Positions 40,740 through 51,611 of a stretch of DNA of 64,000 nt are shown in pieces; positions within the stretch are counted from its first letter, which is position 1; each line of letters opens with the position of its first letter. Location of the stretch: contig NZ_CP101416.1 in NCBI RefSeq assembly GCF_027942295.1, positions 3,458,501-3,522,500 on the forward strand, in the 5' to 3' direction. The position numbers were made by a program, and so were the translations under genes. Source of the stretch: Pseudanabaena sp. Chao 1811. Lineage in GTDB: Bacteria > Cyanobacteriota > Cyanobacteriia > Pseudanabaenales > Pseudanabaenaceae. The notes beneath the pieces were generated by a model, which saw only the letters and a program-made list of their open reading frames with translations, was not told where the DNA came from and ran no database searches.

Positions 40740-42506
40740 GAAAAGATTATAAATTAGAGAGAAATATAAGCCGCTCTCTTGGAGAGTCTTACGACTATTT
40801 TGCACAGATACAATGGGAAACCCATAATCTAATCTACCTGTTAAGCGATTGCCCATTGTCCAGCGCAAACCTAATCCAGAACCAATTAGAGCATTAGGAT
40901 TAGGATTTGCTTCACCTGAACTAGCCCAAACAAGCCCCGCATCGATAAATGGAGTCAGTTGTAGTAAGCCTTCGATTTCGGGTACACGCAATACAGGCAC
41001 TCTGAACTCTACAGAGAGATTGGTACCATTATCTCCAAATAGAAAATCTTGGCGATAACCCCGTAAACTATCTTGCCCACCAAAGCCAATTTGTTCTAAA
41101 GGTAGCAATGCACGATCAGCTAATTGTAGATCACCACGTAAAAGTAATAGGGTTTCTGGAGCAAGTAAACTGACATACTGAGCTTGTCCACGCCATGACA
41201 GGAACCTGCTATCAGGAGCTTGCTCATTGATAGTTGCACCTAACACGCCAATACCTAAACTGAACTGCGATCGCATTGCAAAAACTGATTGTCCACTACG
41301 CTGCGTATATTCCTGAAAGAAACGCAAAGCTGTTAGTTTCGTTACGCCATTGTTATCTGCACCTGCGGAAAGTGGAAAAGGAATTTTTAAAATACTGGCT
41401 AAGCTTTCGCGATAGGATGTGGTTAGACCAATGCTAAATTCTTGACTAGGGGTTTGCACGATTGGTTGACGATAGGTCAAATCATAGGCAGTGGAATTGG
41501 AATAGATATCAAGGCTATTAAAGGGCTGTTCAATAACGTTACTATTACTATTGCTAAAGGATAGAGTAATTGCGCCATTATAGGGATTAATTGGGATGTT
41601 ATAGCTGAGATCGTAAGCATTAGAACCATCCGTATTGCTATATCCCACTGTGATGCTATCACCAAGTCCTGTTAGGTTATTTTCGCTAAATTGCAATCTG
41701 CGGCGAAAGGTTCCCACACTGGGCGCACGGTTATTATCTAGATTTAATTGGAGGTTTGATGATTTTGCTTCCGTAAATTTGATATCTAAGATATTTTGTC
41801 CGGGGCGATCGCCTGCGGCTAACTCCGCCGATAAACTAGCAATCAGAGGGTTAAGCTGCAATACCTGTAATGCTTCAACTAAGCGATCTCGATTAAGTGG
41901 TTTTCCTGTCGCAATATTTAAACGCGATCGGATATAGTCTGGGCTAAGTCTCTCGTTCCCTGACACTCTGATTTCTTGAAGACCACCTTCAACAACTTGG
42001 ATTTTGACCACACCTTCATTGAGGTTCTGAGGAGGAATAAAAGCCCCTGAGGTGATGTAACCTTTATTAATATAAAAATCGGAAATTGCAGAACGTGCTT
42101 GGAGGAGTTCCGCAAAAGTAATTGGACGCTTGGTATAGGGTTCTAGAACCTGATTGAAATCTTCCTTACTAAAAACTGTACTCCCAACAACCTCAAAACG
42201 TTGAACTACGATTTTTTCGGCTATATTTGAGTTTTCTGGAGGAGCCTGATTAGATGGACTAGAGGGCTTTAGTAATTCATTAGGAGATGGAAGTTGCGTT
42301 GGTGTTTGGGGTAGAGATGGTGACTGTGATGGTGAAATAATTTGTGGCTTGATCAGGATTTGATCTTGGGGTATGGGTAATGGTGCTTTATTTTGAGCGA
42401 TCGCAGGAGATAAATCGCCAAAACTAATGCACAGACAGCCAACTTGCACAGCAGTTAGACGGAGCAAGACAATTTGTAGACTATTACACAATGTCATGGT
42501 TTTCAT
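40737..42506 (-). CDS. Two-partner-secretion outer-membrane transporter, ShlB/FhaC family (TpsB)
   Basis: Omp85-superfamily beta-barrel that exports a TpsA protein across the outer membrane. 589 residues: signal peptide (to about 40), Pro/Ser-rich linker, POTRA_2 domain (VVQRFEVVGSTVFSKEDFNQVL...ITFAELLQARSAISDFYINKGYITSGAFIPPQ), second POTRA, then the ShlB barrel (GFGGQDSLRGYRQDFLFGDNG, corresponding to the conserved RGY motif, and C-terminal strand ending in Phe). It follows the CHAT gene by 6 nt, on the same strand as the TpsA gene 4.3 kb upstream. Confidence 0.9.
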   Translation of the reverse strand: MKTMTLCNSLQIVLLRLTAVQVGCLCISFGDLSPAIAQNKAPLPIPQDQILIKPQIISPSQSPSLPQTPTQLPSPNELLKPSSPSNQAPPENSNIAEKIVVQRFEVVGSTVFSKEDFNQVLEPYTKRPITFAELLQARSAISDFYINKGYITSGAFIPPQNLNEGVVKIQVVEGGLQEIRVSGNERLSPDYIRSRLNIATGKPLNRDRLVEALQVLQLNPLIASLSAELAAGDRPGQNILDIKFTEAKSSNLQLNLDNNRAPSVGTFRRRLQFSENNLTGLGDSITVGYSNTDGSNAYDLSYNIPINPYNGAITLSFSNSNSNVIEQPFNSLDIYSNSTAYDLTYRQPIVQTPSQEFSIGLTTSYRESLASILKIPFPLSAGADNNGVTKLTALRFFQEYTQRSGQSVFAMRSQFSLGIGVLGATINEQAPDSRFLSWRGQAQYVSLLAPETLLLLRGDLQLADRALLPLEQIGFGGQDSLRGYRQDFLFGDNGTNLSVEFRVPVLRVPEIEGLLQLTPFIDAGLVWASSGEANPNPNALIGSGLGLRWTMGNRLTGRLDYGFPIVSVQNSRKTLQESGLYFSLIYNLF

Positions 42507-42512
42507 TATTTT

Positions 42513-45284
42513 TTATAACCAGTTACCAAGCAATACAAAGGGAGCCCAAAAATAGGGATGAGAATATTTTTGACTATTCAGTAAATTTAGCTGAGCTGTT
42601 CTTAGAGACTCAGATTTTGTAACTTGGGTAGTAGATAAACTTTTATAAAGGGCAATCATAAACTGTGAAGTTGCCTCATCATCCACTGACCATAGAGAAG
42701 CGATCGTACTTCTTGCTCCAGCTCTCACCGCCATACCCGCCATACCAAGCGCCGCTCTTTTATCCCCAACAGCAGTTTGACAGGCACTGAGAATTAAAAG
42801 TTCTACTGGTTCTGAATCTAATTGATTTTTAGCTAATAATAATTTGGTAAGACTCTCAATATTGAGCTTACCGTCATAGGTAAGGAGAAAAGTATTTTCT
42901 GCTTGAGAACTAAAGTTGCCGTGAGTTGCCAAATGAATAATGGGAGTAGAAGTACCCTCAAGCGCCTTTTCTAAGTTGTTCTTGGTGAAGTTCGCATTCA
43001 GTAATAATTTACTAGATGGAATTTGATTTTGGACTTCCTGAAGTTCCTTATTGACGCTAGGAAGAGCGGAAAACCCCTGACTAGCTTCCGTAAGTCCACC
43101 TGTAAGTGCCGCTATTTTTTGTCTAGCGATTGGTTTGGGATCGATTAGTTGTAAACCTGGGGTGAGGGCAAGACTGTATTTTTCTACCAGAAATTGTTTG
43201 CCATCATTGAGAACAGACATGGGAATATTCCTTAGAGAGCCATCTAAAACAAATACAATTGTTTTAACTTGAGATTGCTCCAACTCGCTTTCCGTAGGAC
43301 GAATCAATAAGTTGTAAAGCTTTCGGGAATATTCGAGATAATCCTGTGATGAAGTATCTCGCAAATCACTTCTTAGCTCGGCAACAATATTATCAATCTC
43401 TTGGGGTAGGATCTTAGAGGAATAATGACGAAGTGGTTGTTTTGGCAGGCTAATAATTACCTCTAGCCTATCTTCCAGTAAAATTGGATAAATAACAGCA
43501 GCAGTGCGATCTAGTTGATTAATATCAACCTGAACCGCATTCAGACAATCAGAACGGAAAAAGTTAACCAATTCGGCTAGTTGTAAGGATTCAATGCCAG
43601 CCTGTGCTTTTAGGAGATTTTTTTGTTTATCCTCATCACTCTCCTGATTTGTGCTATCGGGTTGCAATAATAGACTGACAAGTTGTCGATAAACTGGCTC
43701 AACTCTCTCTCGAAAAGAAAACTGTACATCGGAGTTGATAAATGCTAAATCACTACGGAGTTGTCTTAAATTTTGGATAGCTTCAGTGTAGGATGCGATC
43801 GCCGATTTACGATCTCCCTTAGCTTTTAACAACCGCCCCAGTTGCCATTGCCAGCGATAGGCAATATCAGGGGCATTAATGCTTTGAGAGATCGCGATCG
43901 CTTGCTTGGTGAGTTCAATTGCTTCGTTTACTTGTTGAGCTTGCTCATAAACACTACCCAAACTACCTAGTGAATAAGCAAGTAGAGGCTGAGATTTAAT
44001 AGATTGCGATTGCTTAACTGACTCTGCCAAAACTTTTGCGGCATCTGTCTGTAGAGCCAAATATTCAGCTTTAGGCAATAGTTGCGACAATTTAAGAATA
44101 CTTTCTGCATAATTAATACGCGCTCGAATTCCAGCATCACTAACCGATAAATTTGCAATCTTAGGTGAAATTTGAGGAAGTATTTCTAAGACAGAATCTA
44201 ATTTTTCCGATTCAATCGCTAAACTGAGCAGGTTAAGCTTACCTTGTAATTTAGTAATAGGCTGCTGCCCAACTTCTACCGATTGATTATAGAGATCCAC
44301 CGCTACAGCTAGATTATCATCAACCCTTTCTAAATTACCAAGATTGAGTAAAACGATACTTTTCTGTTCATTAATTTCAAGGTTTGTACTATCAGGAAGA
44401 CTTTGGAGGATCTGAAAACTCTCTTCTAGCTTCTGTCTCGCAAGACTAATATCACCAGTTAGAGATAGCATCTCACCATAATGACTAAGAGTGATCGCCT
44501 TCAGCAAAGAATCTGGCTGAGTTTGTAATTTAGGTAAGAGATCTTCCAGTGTTTGTAGCGATCGCCGATAAAACCCTTGACTTTTTAAAGCCTGCTCTTG
44601 ATTTAGAGTATTACGGATTTGATTGGAAAAATCACCAAGTTGATTATGCAAAATTGCCGCTTGTTTCCACAAATCAAGGGCATTTTCTGGATTTCCAACT
44701 AAGAGTGCAAGACGACCTTTCGTATCCAAAGCTCTTGCAATTTCTTGTTGACTAGCATCTGTTGGTGGTGATATTGATTTAGCGATTTGCAAGCTACGAT
44801 TAACACTTGTTTCCGCTAGCTGCCACTGCCCTAAAGCCTGATATGCTAACGATAAATTGCTCAAAGTCGTAGATAAAGATATTGCATCATCTTGCTGTTG
44901 GTAGAATTCGGAAGCTTGTTGCCAAGCTTGTACAGATTCATCAAATTTGCCAGTATTATAAAAAGATTGACCTTGATTAAATAAATCTGAAGGATGTTCC
45001 CTAGAATGACCAGAGATCTTCAGATTAATAGAATTAATAGAAATAGATTCTTGAGATGGATTAATGGATTGAGCGATCAAAGGATGAAGTGAGGAAGCGA
45101 TCGCAAATATAAACAAAAGAATTATATTTTTTTTGATGTCAACTTTGAAGAATTTAAATTTTGATATTATTTTTATTACTAGATTGCAGGATATTTCTGA
45201 AACTTTCTTAGAAATACTATTGACTATTTCGTTATATTTTGAGCTAAATAATTGGCTTAATATATTGATGATTTTGATTTTCAT
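42513..45284 (-). CDS. TPR-CHAT domain protein
   Basis: A 923-residue protein with an N-terminal hydrophobic segment (about 55-72) suggesting export or anchoring, tetratricopeptide repeats (about 95-540; e.g. LFNQGQSFYNTGKFDESVQA, NLSLAYQALGQWQLAETSVN), and a C-terminal CHAT domain. CHAT is a caspase-like peptidase fold; the dyad is intact as H788 in HLATHG and C835 in LLILSACQTAVG. It lies 6 nt from tpsB, so they are co-transcribed. In cyanobacteria, CHAT proteins often neighbour two-partner-secretion genes; the substrate could be TpsA itself, which is inference. Confidence 0.88.
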   Translation of the reverse strand: MKIKIINILSQLFSSKYNEIVNSISKKVSEISCNLVIKIISKFKFFKVDIKKNIILLFIFAIASSLHPLIAQSINPSQESISINSINLKISGHSREHPSDLFNQGQSFYNTGKFDESVQAWQQASEFYQQQDDAISLSTTLSNLSLAYQALGQWQLAETSVNRSLQIAKSISPPTDASQQEIARALDTKGRLALLVGNPENALDLWKQAAILHNQLGDFSNQIRNTLNQEQALKSQGFYRRSLQTLEDLLPKLQTQPDSLLKAITLSHYGEMLSLTGDISLARQKLEESFQILQSLPDSTNLEINEQKSIVLLNLGNLERVDDNLAVAVDLYNQSVEVGQQPITKLQGKLNLLSLAIESEKLDSVLEILPQISPKIANLSVSDAGIRARINYAESILKLSQLLPKAEYLALQTDAAKVLAESVKQSQSIKSQPLLAYSLGSLGSVYEQAQQVNEAIELTKQAIAISQSINAPDIAYRWQWQLGRLLKAKGDRKSAIASYTEAIQNLRQLRSDLAFINSDVQFSFRERVEPVYRQLVSLLLQPDSTNQESDEDKQKNLLKAQAGIESLQLAELVNFFRSDCLNAVQVDINQLDRTAAVIYPILLEDRLEVIISLPKQPLRHYSSKILPQEIDNIVAELRSDLRDTSSQDYLEYSRKLYNLLIRPTESELEQSQVKTIVFVLDGSLRNIPMSVLNDGKQFLVEKYSLALTPGLQLIDPKPIARQKIAALTGGLTEASQGFSALPSVNKELQEVQNQIPSSKLLLNANFTKNNLEKALEGTSTPIIHLATHGNFSSQAENTFLLTYDGKLNIESLTKLLLAKNQLDSEPVELLILSACQTAVGDKRAALGMAGMAVRAGARSTIASLWSVDDEATSQFMIALYKSLSTTQVTKSESLRTAQLNLLNSQKYSHPYFWAPFVLLGNWL

Positions 45285-45456
45285 AAAGTCTGTCTCTCCT
45301 CAAGAATAACTATGCAGAATACTCATAATAAAATCTCTTGATACAGCCAACGAATATAGTGGGAATCATTGCGTTACAAAATTTCTCGTACATTAGTATA
45401 ACCTTACGAAAAAAGCAATAAAATCACCAGAAAATCTATATAATTGCAATCTCAAG

Positions 45457-45523
45457 ATATTATAAAAAGCAAATAAGGGAATCAGCACTTTGTGCTGATT
45501 CCCTTATTTGCTTTTTATAATAT
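45457..45523. terminator. 32-bp perfect hairpin, TTT triloop
   Basis: The longest perfect stem in the window: ATATTATAAAAAGCAAATAA... to AATCAGCAC-TTT-complement. It touches the stop codon of the PEP-CTERM-like gene and separates it from the CHAT-tpsB operon. Confidence 0.8.
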
Positions 45524-46302
45524 TAAACTTGTAGTTCAGTGATTTCTGAAGAAGCTACTCTTTTCTTCTTTCTCGAAATGCCTAGTAGTCCTCCTGCTAC
45601 AATTACCCCAATAACAGCACCTGGAACAGGTACAGGTGTAGGAACGGCTCTCAAAGACTCTAATCTCATTAGCTTAGTGCCGCTTTTAGCACTACATGTT
45701 GCCAATACAAAGGTCTCAACACCAGTAGGTACACAATCTGGTGGATCAAAAATATTGAAATCACCACCATAGTTAGCAGGTTTTAGATAAGAGGTTGAAT
45801 AAGAAGTACCAGGTGGAGTAGAAACAATAGTTCCCCATGGAAGCCCCTGTGTTGGTTGACCAACTAGTTCTTTAGAGAAATCCAAGGATACACCGTTAGT
45901 ATTCCAAATTACACCCCCATCAGGGTAATCATCTAGTGTATAGGTTCCATCTCCTAAGCCAGAACCTGTTACAGTAATTGTTAATGCTTTGATTAAAGAA
46001 GTAATAGGAGACTTTGCGTTAAAAACTGGATCAGTTGTGTTGTTGATAGAAATGTTAGGAACAGAAAAGTTAGATGGCTTATTACCAGGATTAGGTAATG
46101 CTGCTGAATCAATAGTAAAGTATCCTACCGCAGAAGCCGTATTAAAAAAGTAGGTTCCACTCCAAACCGCTTTAAAAGTAATATCAGCAGCTTGGGATGC
46201 TGATGGCATTAACAATCCAAAACCAACAGCAGAAAGTCCTAAAAAGCTGATTTTGCAAGCTAAATCTGATAAATGCTTAACTAACTGTTTCATTATTACC
46301 AT
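45523..46302 (-). CDS. PEP-CTERM-like sorted exported protein
   Basis: 259 residues. N-terminal signal peptide (FLGLSAVGFGLLMPSASQAA), a beta-rich middle with no named domain (ITFKAVWSGTYFFNTASAVG...), and a C-terminal sorting signal: VPVPGAVIGVIVAGGLLGI followed by basic SRKKKR. The Pro-rich entry, hydrophobic helix and Arg/Lys end fit exosortase-processed PEP-CTERM proteins of cyanobacteria, although the motif deviates from canonical VPEP. It lies between tpsA and the CHAT gene but has its own terminator. The ATG at 46293 is an alternative start. Confidence 0.75.
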   Translation of the reverse strand: MVIMKQLVKHLSDLACKISFLGLSAVGFGLLMPSASQAADITFKAVWSGTYFFNTASAVGYFTIDSAALPNPGNKPSNFSVPNISINNTTDPVFNAKSPITSLIKALTITVTGSGLGDGTYTLDDYPDGGVIWNTNGVSLDFSKELVGQPTQGLPWGTIVSTPPGTSYSTSYLKPANYGGDFNIFDPPDCVPTGVETFVLATCSAKSGTKLMRLESLRAVPTPVPVPGAVIGVIVAGGLLGISRKKKRVASSEITELQV

Positions 46303-46838
46303 TGCCTCAATTCTTTAAATTAATGACTAGCGCGTATCCGAGTAGAAAATATCAAGTAGAAAATATGAACAAGAGCAGGAATGTACGATAACTATCCTTT
46401 TAGAAGGTTTCTATCCATTTCATTATCTTGACTAATTGGTAGTGATCCAGCTAAGCTCGATACTATCTAGAATCTGATAAATTTTATCTCGAAACCTTCA
46501 ATCTAGACCTTTATTTATTGACCTTGATTGTAAATTAAACTTGAATTTCATTGCTTTAGTATTTTGCGCGAAAATATAAGTATCTACAATCCTAGGAAGT
46601 TAGTCAAAAGATAGATGAAAGTTAGGAGAATGTTAGTTATATGTTACTTGAGAGGTTATTAAAAGGTTACTTGTTATAATTGATACAAATATCATAGCAA
46701 TCCCTAATGGTTTATATAAGCGTACACTGAAGAAGTATATTTCCATAAATCCCAAGCTATATAAATAATTTAGAACTACTATAAGAGTATTTTTCTAGGA
46801 ATGTTCTCAAACAATTCTAATGTTATCACCCAGTATTT
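46303..46838. other. AT-rich intergenic region
   Basis: 536 nt between tpsA (3' end) and the PEP-CTERM-like gene (5' end), both minus strand. Strongly AT-rich, with no hairpin of the common family and no convincing ORF. It must contain the promoter of the PEP-CTERM-like gene. Confidence 0.5.
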
Positions 46839-49800
46839 TTAAATACATTTAGGTTGATTTGACCAAATCCAATTAGGAGCTAGTGACTTAGATACTAATG
46901 AAACCCTACCCGATTTATCTACTATCCATCCCTCTATCTCAACTATGCGATCAAGTGGGGAATCTTGAAAGTAATCTTGATTTTGTGTTGACGAAGTAAT
47001 TTCAGAACTGTGGACATTTTGATTGCTTTGTGCAGATGATTGAGCATTACTAACTGAGCCAACATTAGCTAAAATTTGTGTGGTTCTATAAATTGTATCT
47101 GAAGGGCTAGGTGGTAGTCCACCACGACCTGTTATAAAAAATTTACTCCCTGTATTATCGGCAACACAACGTTGAGAGATTAACTTACTAGAATCAGTTA
47201 CATCCACAGGTAATTTACCAAGTCCTTTGCTCGGATCTACACCAGGAGTATTGATTGTAACAGTTCCATTTATGCCAAACTGAGAACTTGCGGTAATGTC
47301 ACTTAAAGGAGTTAGTTGAGGGCGGTATTCTAATCCAAAGATTCCTTGAGTGGTAATTGCAATATTTCCTCCTCTACCTTTGAATGCATTTGCTGTAATA
47401 TCACTATTTTCTGTAGCAAAAGCTAGAACAAAGTTGGCGCTTAGATCAATGTTTCCACCATTACCATTATTACCTGCGGTAGCACTTACAAGACTGGCAT
47501 TCCTAAGCCAAAATAAATCCTTTACTTGTAAAGTAATATTTCCTCCGTTCCCATTGGCAGTTTCGGCAGTAATTGAGCTACTGTTAAGAGATAAAAGCCC
47601 AGCAAGCACTGTAATATTGCCACCATCACCTGAACCTAGACTGCTCACAGAAATTTTTGCTCCATTTGTTAATGTTACAACTTCAGGATCGATGAAAATA
47701 GAACCACTTTTGCCAGTTGTATTAACACTTGTTGATGCCGATATTCTAGCTCCATTGCTAAGAGATAGATTTTTGCTAACATAGATATTAATATTTCCTC
47801 CATTGCCAATAGCACCTGTTCTAACGGAGCCAAAAATACCACTGGTACTATTTATACCCAATAGAGTTCCTATACCATCAATTGTTAATGTGTTAGAAGT
47901 GATAGAAATCTGCCCTCCATCACCTTGTCCAGCTACCGCAGAGCTGATCTGCGTGCCGTTCACCAGAAATACATCTTTAGCTGTAATCTCTACATTGCCA
48001 GCATTTCCCTTGCCATTTGTATTTACCGATGATGAAACTAAGCTCCGATCAAAATTAGCAGTATCTCTAACTTTAATTGTAATATTGCCAGCATTACCGA
48101 CTCCACTAGTGCCAGCATTAATTTGAGATTCATTATTGAGCGAAAGTAACTGAGAAATGACTGTTATATCTCCACCCAAGCCTTTCCCACCAGAATTAAT
48201 TAAAGAAGAAATTTTACCTAAAGAATCAAATAGCACTGTTCCCAAAGCATCTATAGTCAAGCTTCCTGCTTTGCCTTGTCCAGTCACCGATGTACTGATT
48301 TGTGACCCATTAAGTAGTGACAGATTATTAGTATAGATATAAATATTACTACCTTGACTGTTAATATTTGTGCCTAAGACTTCTGTGCTAATTTGTGCGC
48401 CATTGGTTAAGGATAGGTTAGTAGTTTGGAGCTTGATTTGGTTACCGTTACCAGTTGCACCTGCGAGGATTTGACTATTGATACTGCTCTTATTACCATC
48501 AAGGCTAACCGAGTTTGCTAAAATGCTAATCTCTCCAACTTTACCGCTTCCTTCCGTACTAGAGGTGATTTGAGCGCCATTCTTAATGGATAAAGAATCT
48601 ACTTTCTTGGATTGATTTTCTCCATTGATGATTATATTTCCGCTATTCCCTTGTGCAGTGTTAGTAAATGCTTGACTCCGAATTTCGGTTGTAGCATTGC
48701 CTAGGCTACCATCCAAATTGATAGCACCAGAAATGTTAAGCTGAATATCACCTGCGTTCGCTTTCCCAGAAGTACTAGTAACAATTTGAGAAGCAAATGT
48801 ATTAGAGGTGTTTAAATTAAGTGAAGTTGCAGCAATATGAATCTTTCCACTGTTCCCATTACTATTGGAGGCTGTACTAGTGCTAAAAAGCTGTAGTCCT
48901 TGAGTAGAAATCGTCCCACTACTAATAAGATTAATCTGCCCCCCTAAATTAGTTCCATCTGCTTTGATTTGTACATTTTGACCCAAATTAATTTGGTTCT
49001 TGGCAAGTAAATCAATATTTCCTGCGTTTGCATCTGCCAAGGTAGAGCTAGTCAAAATAAGTGTGTTAGGTTGCATTACAATATTTGAGCGGGAATCTAT
49101 ATATAATGAGCCTCCATTCACTATAGAATTAATACTGCCTGTAGGGACTAAACTTATACCGGCTATTGGAAGAGTAGCCGGACCAGTTCCCGTGATCGTA
49201 ATATCACTATTGCCTGTAAGGCTGGTATTTGGCATGTAATTATTAGTTAGTAGAACGACTGCATCAGGTCTTTGAATATTAATCTTTCCAATTGTAATTC
49301 CACTTTCCGTCGGATTTGAAGATGAAGATGGTATGACAGGAATAACTCGTGTTGTGAAGGCACTATTGAAGTAGCAACTTATACTATTACCATTAGCACA
49401 GGTTGGCCTTGAGCCTGTAGTTGTTGCAACTGGTGTTATACCAGATGTACCAATAATTGTTGAATCGACACCTGCCCGAATATCTAGCGTCGGCTTTGCA
49501 CTTCCATCAATAATTAGGGACTTGCCACTAGATAGGGTGACATTAGCTAGAGATTGGGTTTGTGGATTATTGGGATTGATTGAGTTGTTAGTTGTATCAG
49601 CGTTGGTGATTTGAGCAGCTCCAATTGTGACCTTGCCACCTGCAATAATATGTAAAGATCTGCCTAAATACACACCGAGGTCTACATTGCCGGAAGAGCG
49701 AATTATAGGATCGGTTGGGCTTTCGAGGTTGCCAATAGAGCCATCTAATTTTTCAACACGGAAGTTGCCATTAGCATAGTAATGGGCATCACCGATGATG

Positions 49801-50717
49801 GTATTAGCGGAACGAAATACCATATCACTACCTGAGTAGAGTCCACTGTCGGGATGGTTGAGTATAAAAAGATCAATCAGACGATCGCCTTGGACTGTAA
49901 GTTTCTCTCCTGCGGATGCAATAAATGGACGCTCAGCAGTATCTCTTGCAATAACAGAATCTTTAGCAAGGAGATTCAAGTCGTTGATTGTGCCAATTTG
50001 ACTACTATTTAGGATTAGATTGCGATTGGCACTAAATGTGGCAGTATTGGCGATCGCATCTTTAATTTCTATATCGCCAGTAATAGACTCTACTCGCAAA
50101 TTACCCTGTAGAGCAGATAGAGTGCCATTACTGATCACATTCCCAGAGGATAGAGTTAAGTCTTTATTGACACTTAAGTTTCCATCATTGCGAATAAATG
50201 AGTTATTCTCTTTGCCATATTGCAAGCCAATGGGAGCGCTAACCGTTAGCAGTGGTGTAGATTGGGGATTAGTAGCACTAAATTCTTTTCCATCGGCAAA
50301 CTTAATACTATTGGCAGTAGATGCTGTAAAGGAACCACCAATCTGTAACTGAGCATTTTTTCCAAAAATGATGCCATTAGGATTAATTAAAAACAGATTT
50401 GCCTGTCCATTAGCCTTGATTAATCCATCAATGTTAGAAATAGAGCTACCTGTAACACGACTAATGATATTGGTGACATCATTACCGTTATTAAAATATG
50501 CGGTGTTACCTGTTGGGACTGAAAACTGTTGAAAACTATGAAATTGGTTACCTCCAACCTGTGTTCCACCTGTAATATTGAAAGTGGTTCCCTGATTATT
50601 AACGATCGTATTAATAGGTAATGTCTTGTCACCAATGACTTGAGCGTGAAGTGGTGCGGCTGAGATTAGGCTACAGGCGATCGCTACAGTACTAAATCTG
50701 ATGCTAGTTTCTTTCAT
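46839..50717 (-). CDS. Two-partner-secretion exoprotein, filamentous haemagglutinin-type (TpsA)
   Basis: Large secreted beta-helix protein exported by the TpsB barrel. From ATG 50717 the product is 1292 residues, with signal peptide ([17 protein letters not shown]) and the haemagglutination-activity N-domain that TpsB recognises ([41 protein letters not shown]). The body consists of Gly/Asn-rich beta-helix repeats ([35 protein letters not shown]). The tail has the [14 protein letters not shown] motif common in cyanobacterial members and a CVADNTG cysteine. The frame opens upstream at 50747, but the signal peptide favours 50717. It shares a locus with CHAT and tpsB. Confidence 0.9.
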   Translation of the reverse strand: MKETSIRFSTVAIACSLISAAPLHAQVIGDKTLPINTIVNNQGTTFNITGGTQVGGNQFHSFQQFSVPTGNTAYFNNGNDVTNIISRVTGSSISNIDGLIKANGQANLFLINPNGIIFGKNAQLQIGGSFTASTANSIKFADGKEFSATNPQSTPLLTVSAPIGLQYGKENNSFIRNDGNLSVNKDLTLSSGNVISNGTLSALQGNLRVESITGDIEIKDAIANTATFSANRNLILNSSQIGTINDLNLLAKDSVIARDTAERPFIASAGEKLTVQGDRLIDLFILNHPDSGLYSGSDMVFRSANTIIGDAHYYANGNFRVEKLDGSIGNLESPTDPIIRSSGNVDLGVYLGRSLHIIAGGKVTIGAAQITNADTTNNSINPNNPQTQSLANVTLSSGKSLIIDGSAKPTLDIRAGVDSTIIGTSGITPVATTTGSRPTCANGNSISCYFNSAFTTRVIPVIPSSSSNPTESGITIGKINIQRPDAVVLLTNNYMPNTSLTGNSDITITGTGPATLPIAGISLVPTGSINSIVNGGSLYIDSRSNIVMQPNTLILTSSTLADANAGNIDLLAKNQINLGQNVQIKADGTNLGGQINLISSGTISTQGLQLFSTSTASNSNGNSGKIHIAATSLNLNTSNTFASQIVTSTSGKANAGDIQLNISGAINLDGSLGNATTEIRSQAFTNTAQGNSGNIIINGENQSKKVDSLSIKNGAQITSSTEGSGKVGEISILANSVSLDGNKSSINSQILAGATGNGNQIKLQTTNLSLTNGAQISTEVLGTNINSQGSNIYIYTNNLSLLNGSQISTSVTGQGKAGSLTIDALGTVLFDSLGKISSLINSGGKGLGGDITVISQLLSLNNESQINAGTSGVGNAGNITIKVRDTANFDRSLVSSSVNTNGKGNAGNVEITAKDVFLVNGTQISSAVAGQGDGGQISITSNTLTIDGIGTLLGINSTSGIFGSVRTGAIGNGGNINIYVSKNLSLSNGARISASTSVNTTGKSGSIFIDPEVVTLTNGAKISVSSLGSGDGGNITVLAGLLSLNSSSITAETANGNGGNITLQVKDLFWLRNASLVSATAGNNGNGGNIDLSANFVLAFATENSDITANAFKGRGGNIAITTQGIFGLEYRPQLTPLSDITASSQFGINGTVTINTPGVDPSKGLGKLPVDVTDSSKLISQRCVADNTGSKFFITGRGGLPPSPSDTIYRTTQILANVGSVSNAQSSAQSNQNVHSSEITSSTQNQDYFQDSPLDRIVEIEGWIVDKSGRVSLVSKSLAPNWIWSNQPKCI

Positions 50718-50747
50718 GGTGAGTTGAAGGTATTCACTATTAAGCAT

Positions 50748-51160
50748 TACTACTATTATTCGCGATAACTTATACCAAGCTATAAACCTTCATTTTAAAT
50801 AATAATTTAAAAAATGAGAATTAGAAGAAGACTATTTCAGCAATTATGCTTATAAAAACTGTTTTTAATAAGACCTATATCGCCTAGACGGATCAGTTTC
50901 TGTAAATTTAGGCAACAAAATTCTAGGGGGAAATGATCAACAGTGGTTATTATCGCGATAAGCCCCTACAAAAAGAAATAAAATGTAACATTGTCCCCAA
51001 ATTTAATCTATATGCGTTAGACTAATCTCCGTAAGGTAAAAGTATTCATCGGTTGTAGCAATTGTTTTCTGTACTGGCAGTTTTTTTCTGTTTCATCGTG
51101 ACAAGCTTCTCTCCGACATCTCTAACTCTACATACTCATTGAATTCTTGGAGAAAGCATA
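50748..51160. promoter_or_regulatory. Divergent tpsA/RRM-gene upstream region
   Basis: 413 nt without an ORF of note. The last 150 nt before the RRM gene probably form its long 5' UTR, with GTTTCATCGTGACAAGC and TTGGAGAAAGC before the ATG. Cold-regulated RRM genes in cyanobacteria have long leaders; no structured riboswitch is recognised. Confidence 0.35.
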
Positions 51161-51487
51161 ATGTCTATTTACGTTGGTAACTTGTCCTATGAAGTTACTC
51201 AAGACCATTTAAAGCCAGTGTTTGAAGACTACGGCAAGGTCACTCGTGTTCATTTCCCTACAGATCGTGAAACTGGTCGCGCTCGCGGCTTTGCTTTCGT
51301 TGAAATGAGCCAAGACACCGAAGAAGATGCTGCAATCACAGCATTGGACGGTGCTGAGTGGATGGGTCGCGTCCTCAAAGTTAACAAGGCTAAGCCTCGC
51401 GAGAATAATGACTCGTTTGGCGGTGGTAACAGAGGCGGCGGCGGCGGTCGTGGCGGCTATGGCAAGTCCGGCGGCGGTCGTTACTAA
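51161..51487 (+). CDS. rbp: Glycine-rich RRM RNA-binding protein (Rbp)
   Basis: A 108-residue single-stranded-RNA-binding protein. RNP2 IYVGNL (residues 3-8) and RNP1 RGFAFVEM are intact in the RRM (about 1-80), followed by a Gly-rich tail with Arg/Tyr (RGGGGGRGGYGKSGGGRY). Cyanobacterial Rbp proteins with Gly tails respond to cold and influence localisation of photosystem mRNAs. GGAG lies 9 nt upstream of ATG. A hairpin terminator follows. Confidence 0.93.
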   Translation: MSIYVGNLSYEVTQDHLKPVFEDYGKVTRVHFPTDRETGRARGFAFVEMSQDTEEDAAITALDGAEWMGRVLKVNKAKPRENNDSFGGGNRGGGGGRGGYGKSGGGRY

Positions 51488-51533
51488 ATCTAAAAAATAA
51501 ATACTGTCGAAAATCAGCAATATTTATTTCTTT

Positions 51534-51570
51534 AAAATAGAGCCAAAAGCTTAGCTTTTGGCTCTATTTT
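51534..51570 (+). terminator. 17-bp perfect hairpin, TTA triloop
   Basis: AAAATAGAGCCAAAAGC-TTA followed by the exact complement ending TTTT, after the RRM gene. Confidence 0.85.
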
Positions 51571-51611
51571 GCTATGCTATGCAAAAGTATGACGCTTAAC
51601 GTAGGTTTAGC

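Noticed and set aside
46839-50717. Open plus-strand frames opposite tpsA (for example 47350-48126)
   Set aside because: They are shadows of the Gly/Asn/Ser-rich repeats and give Pro/Leu-rich products without starts or domains.
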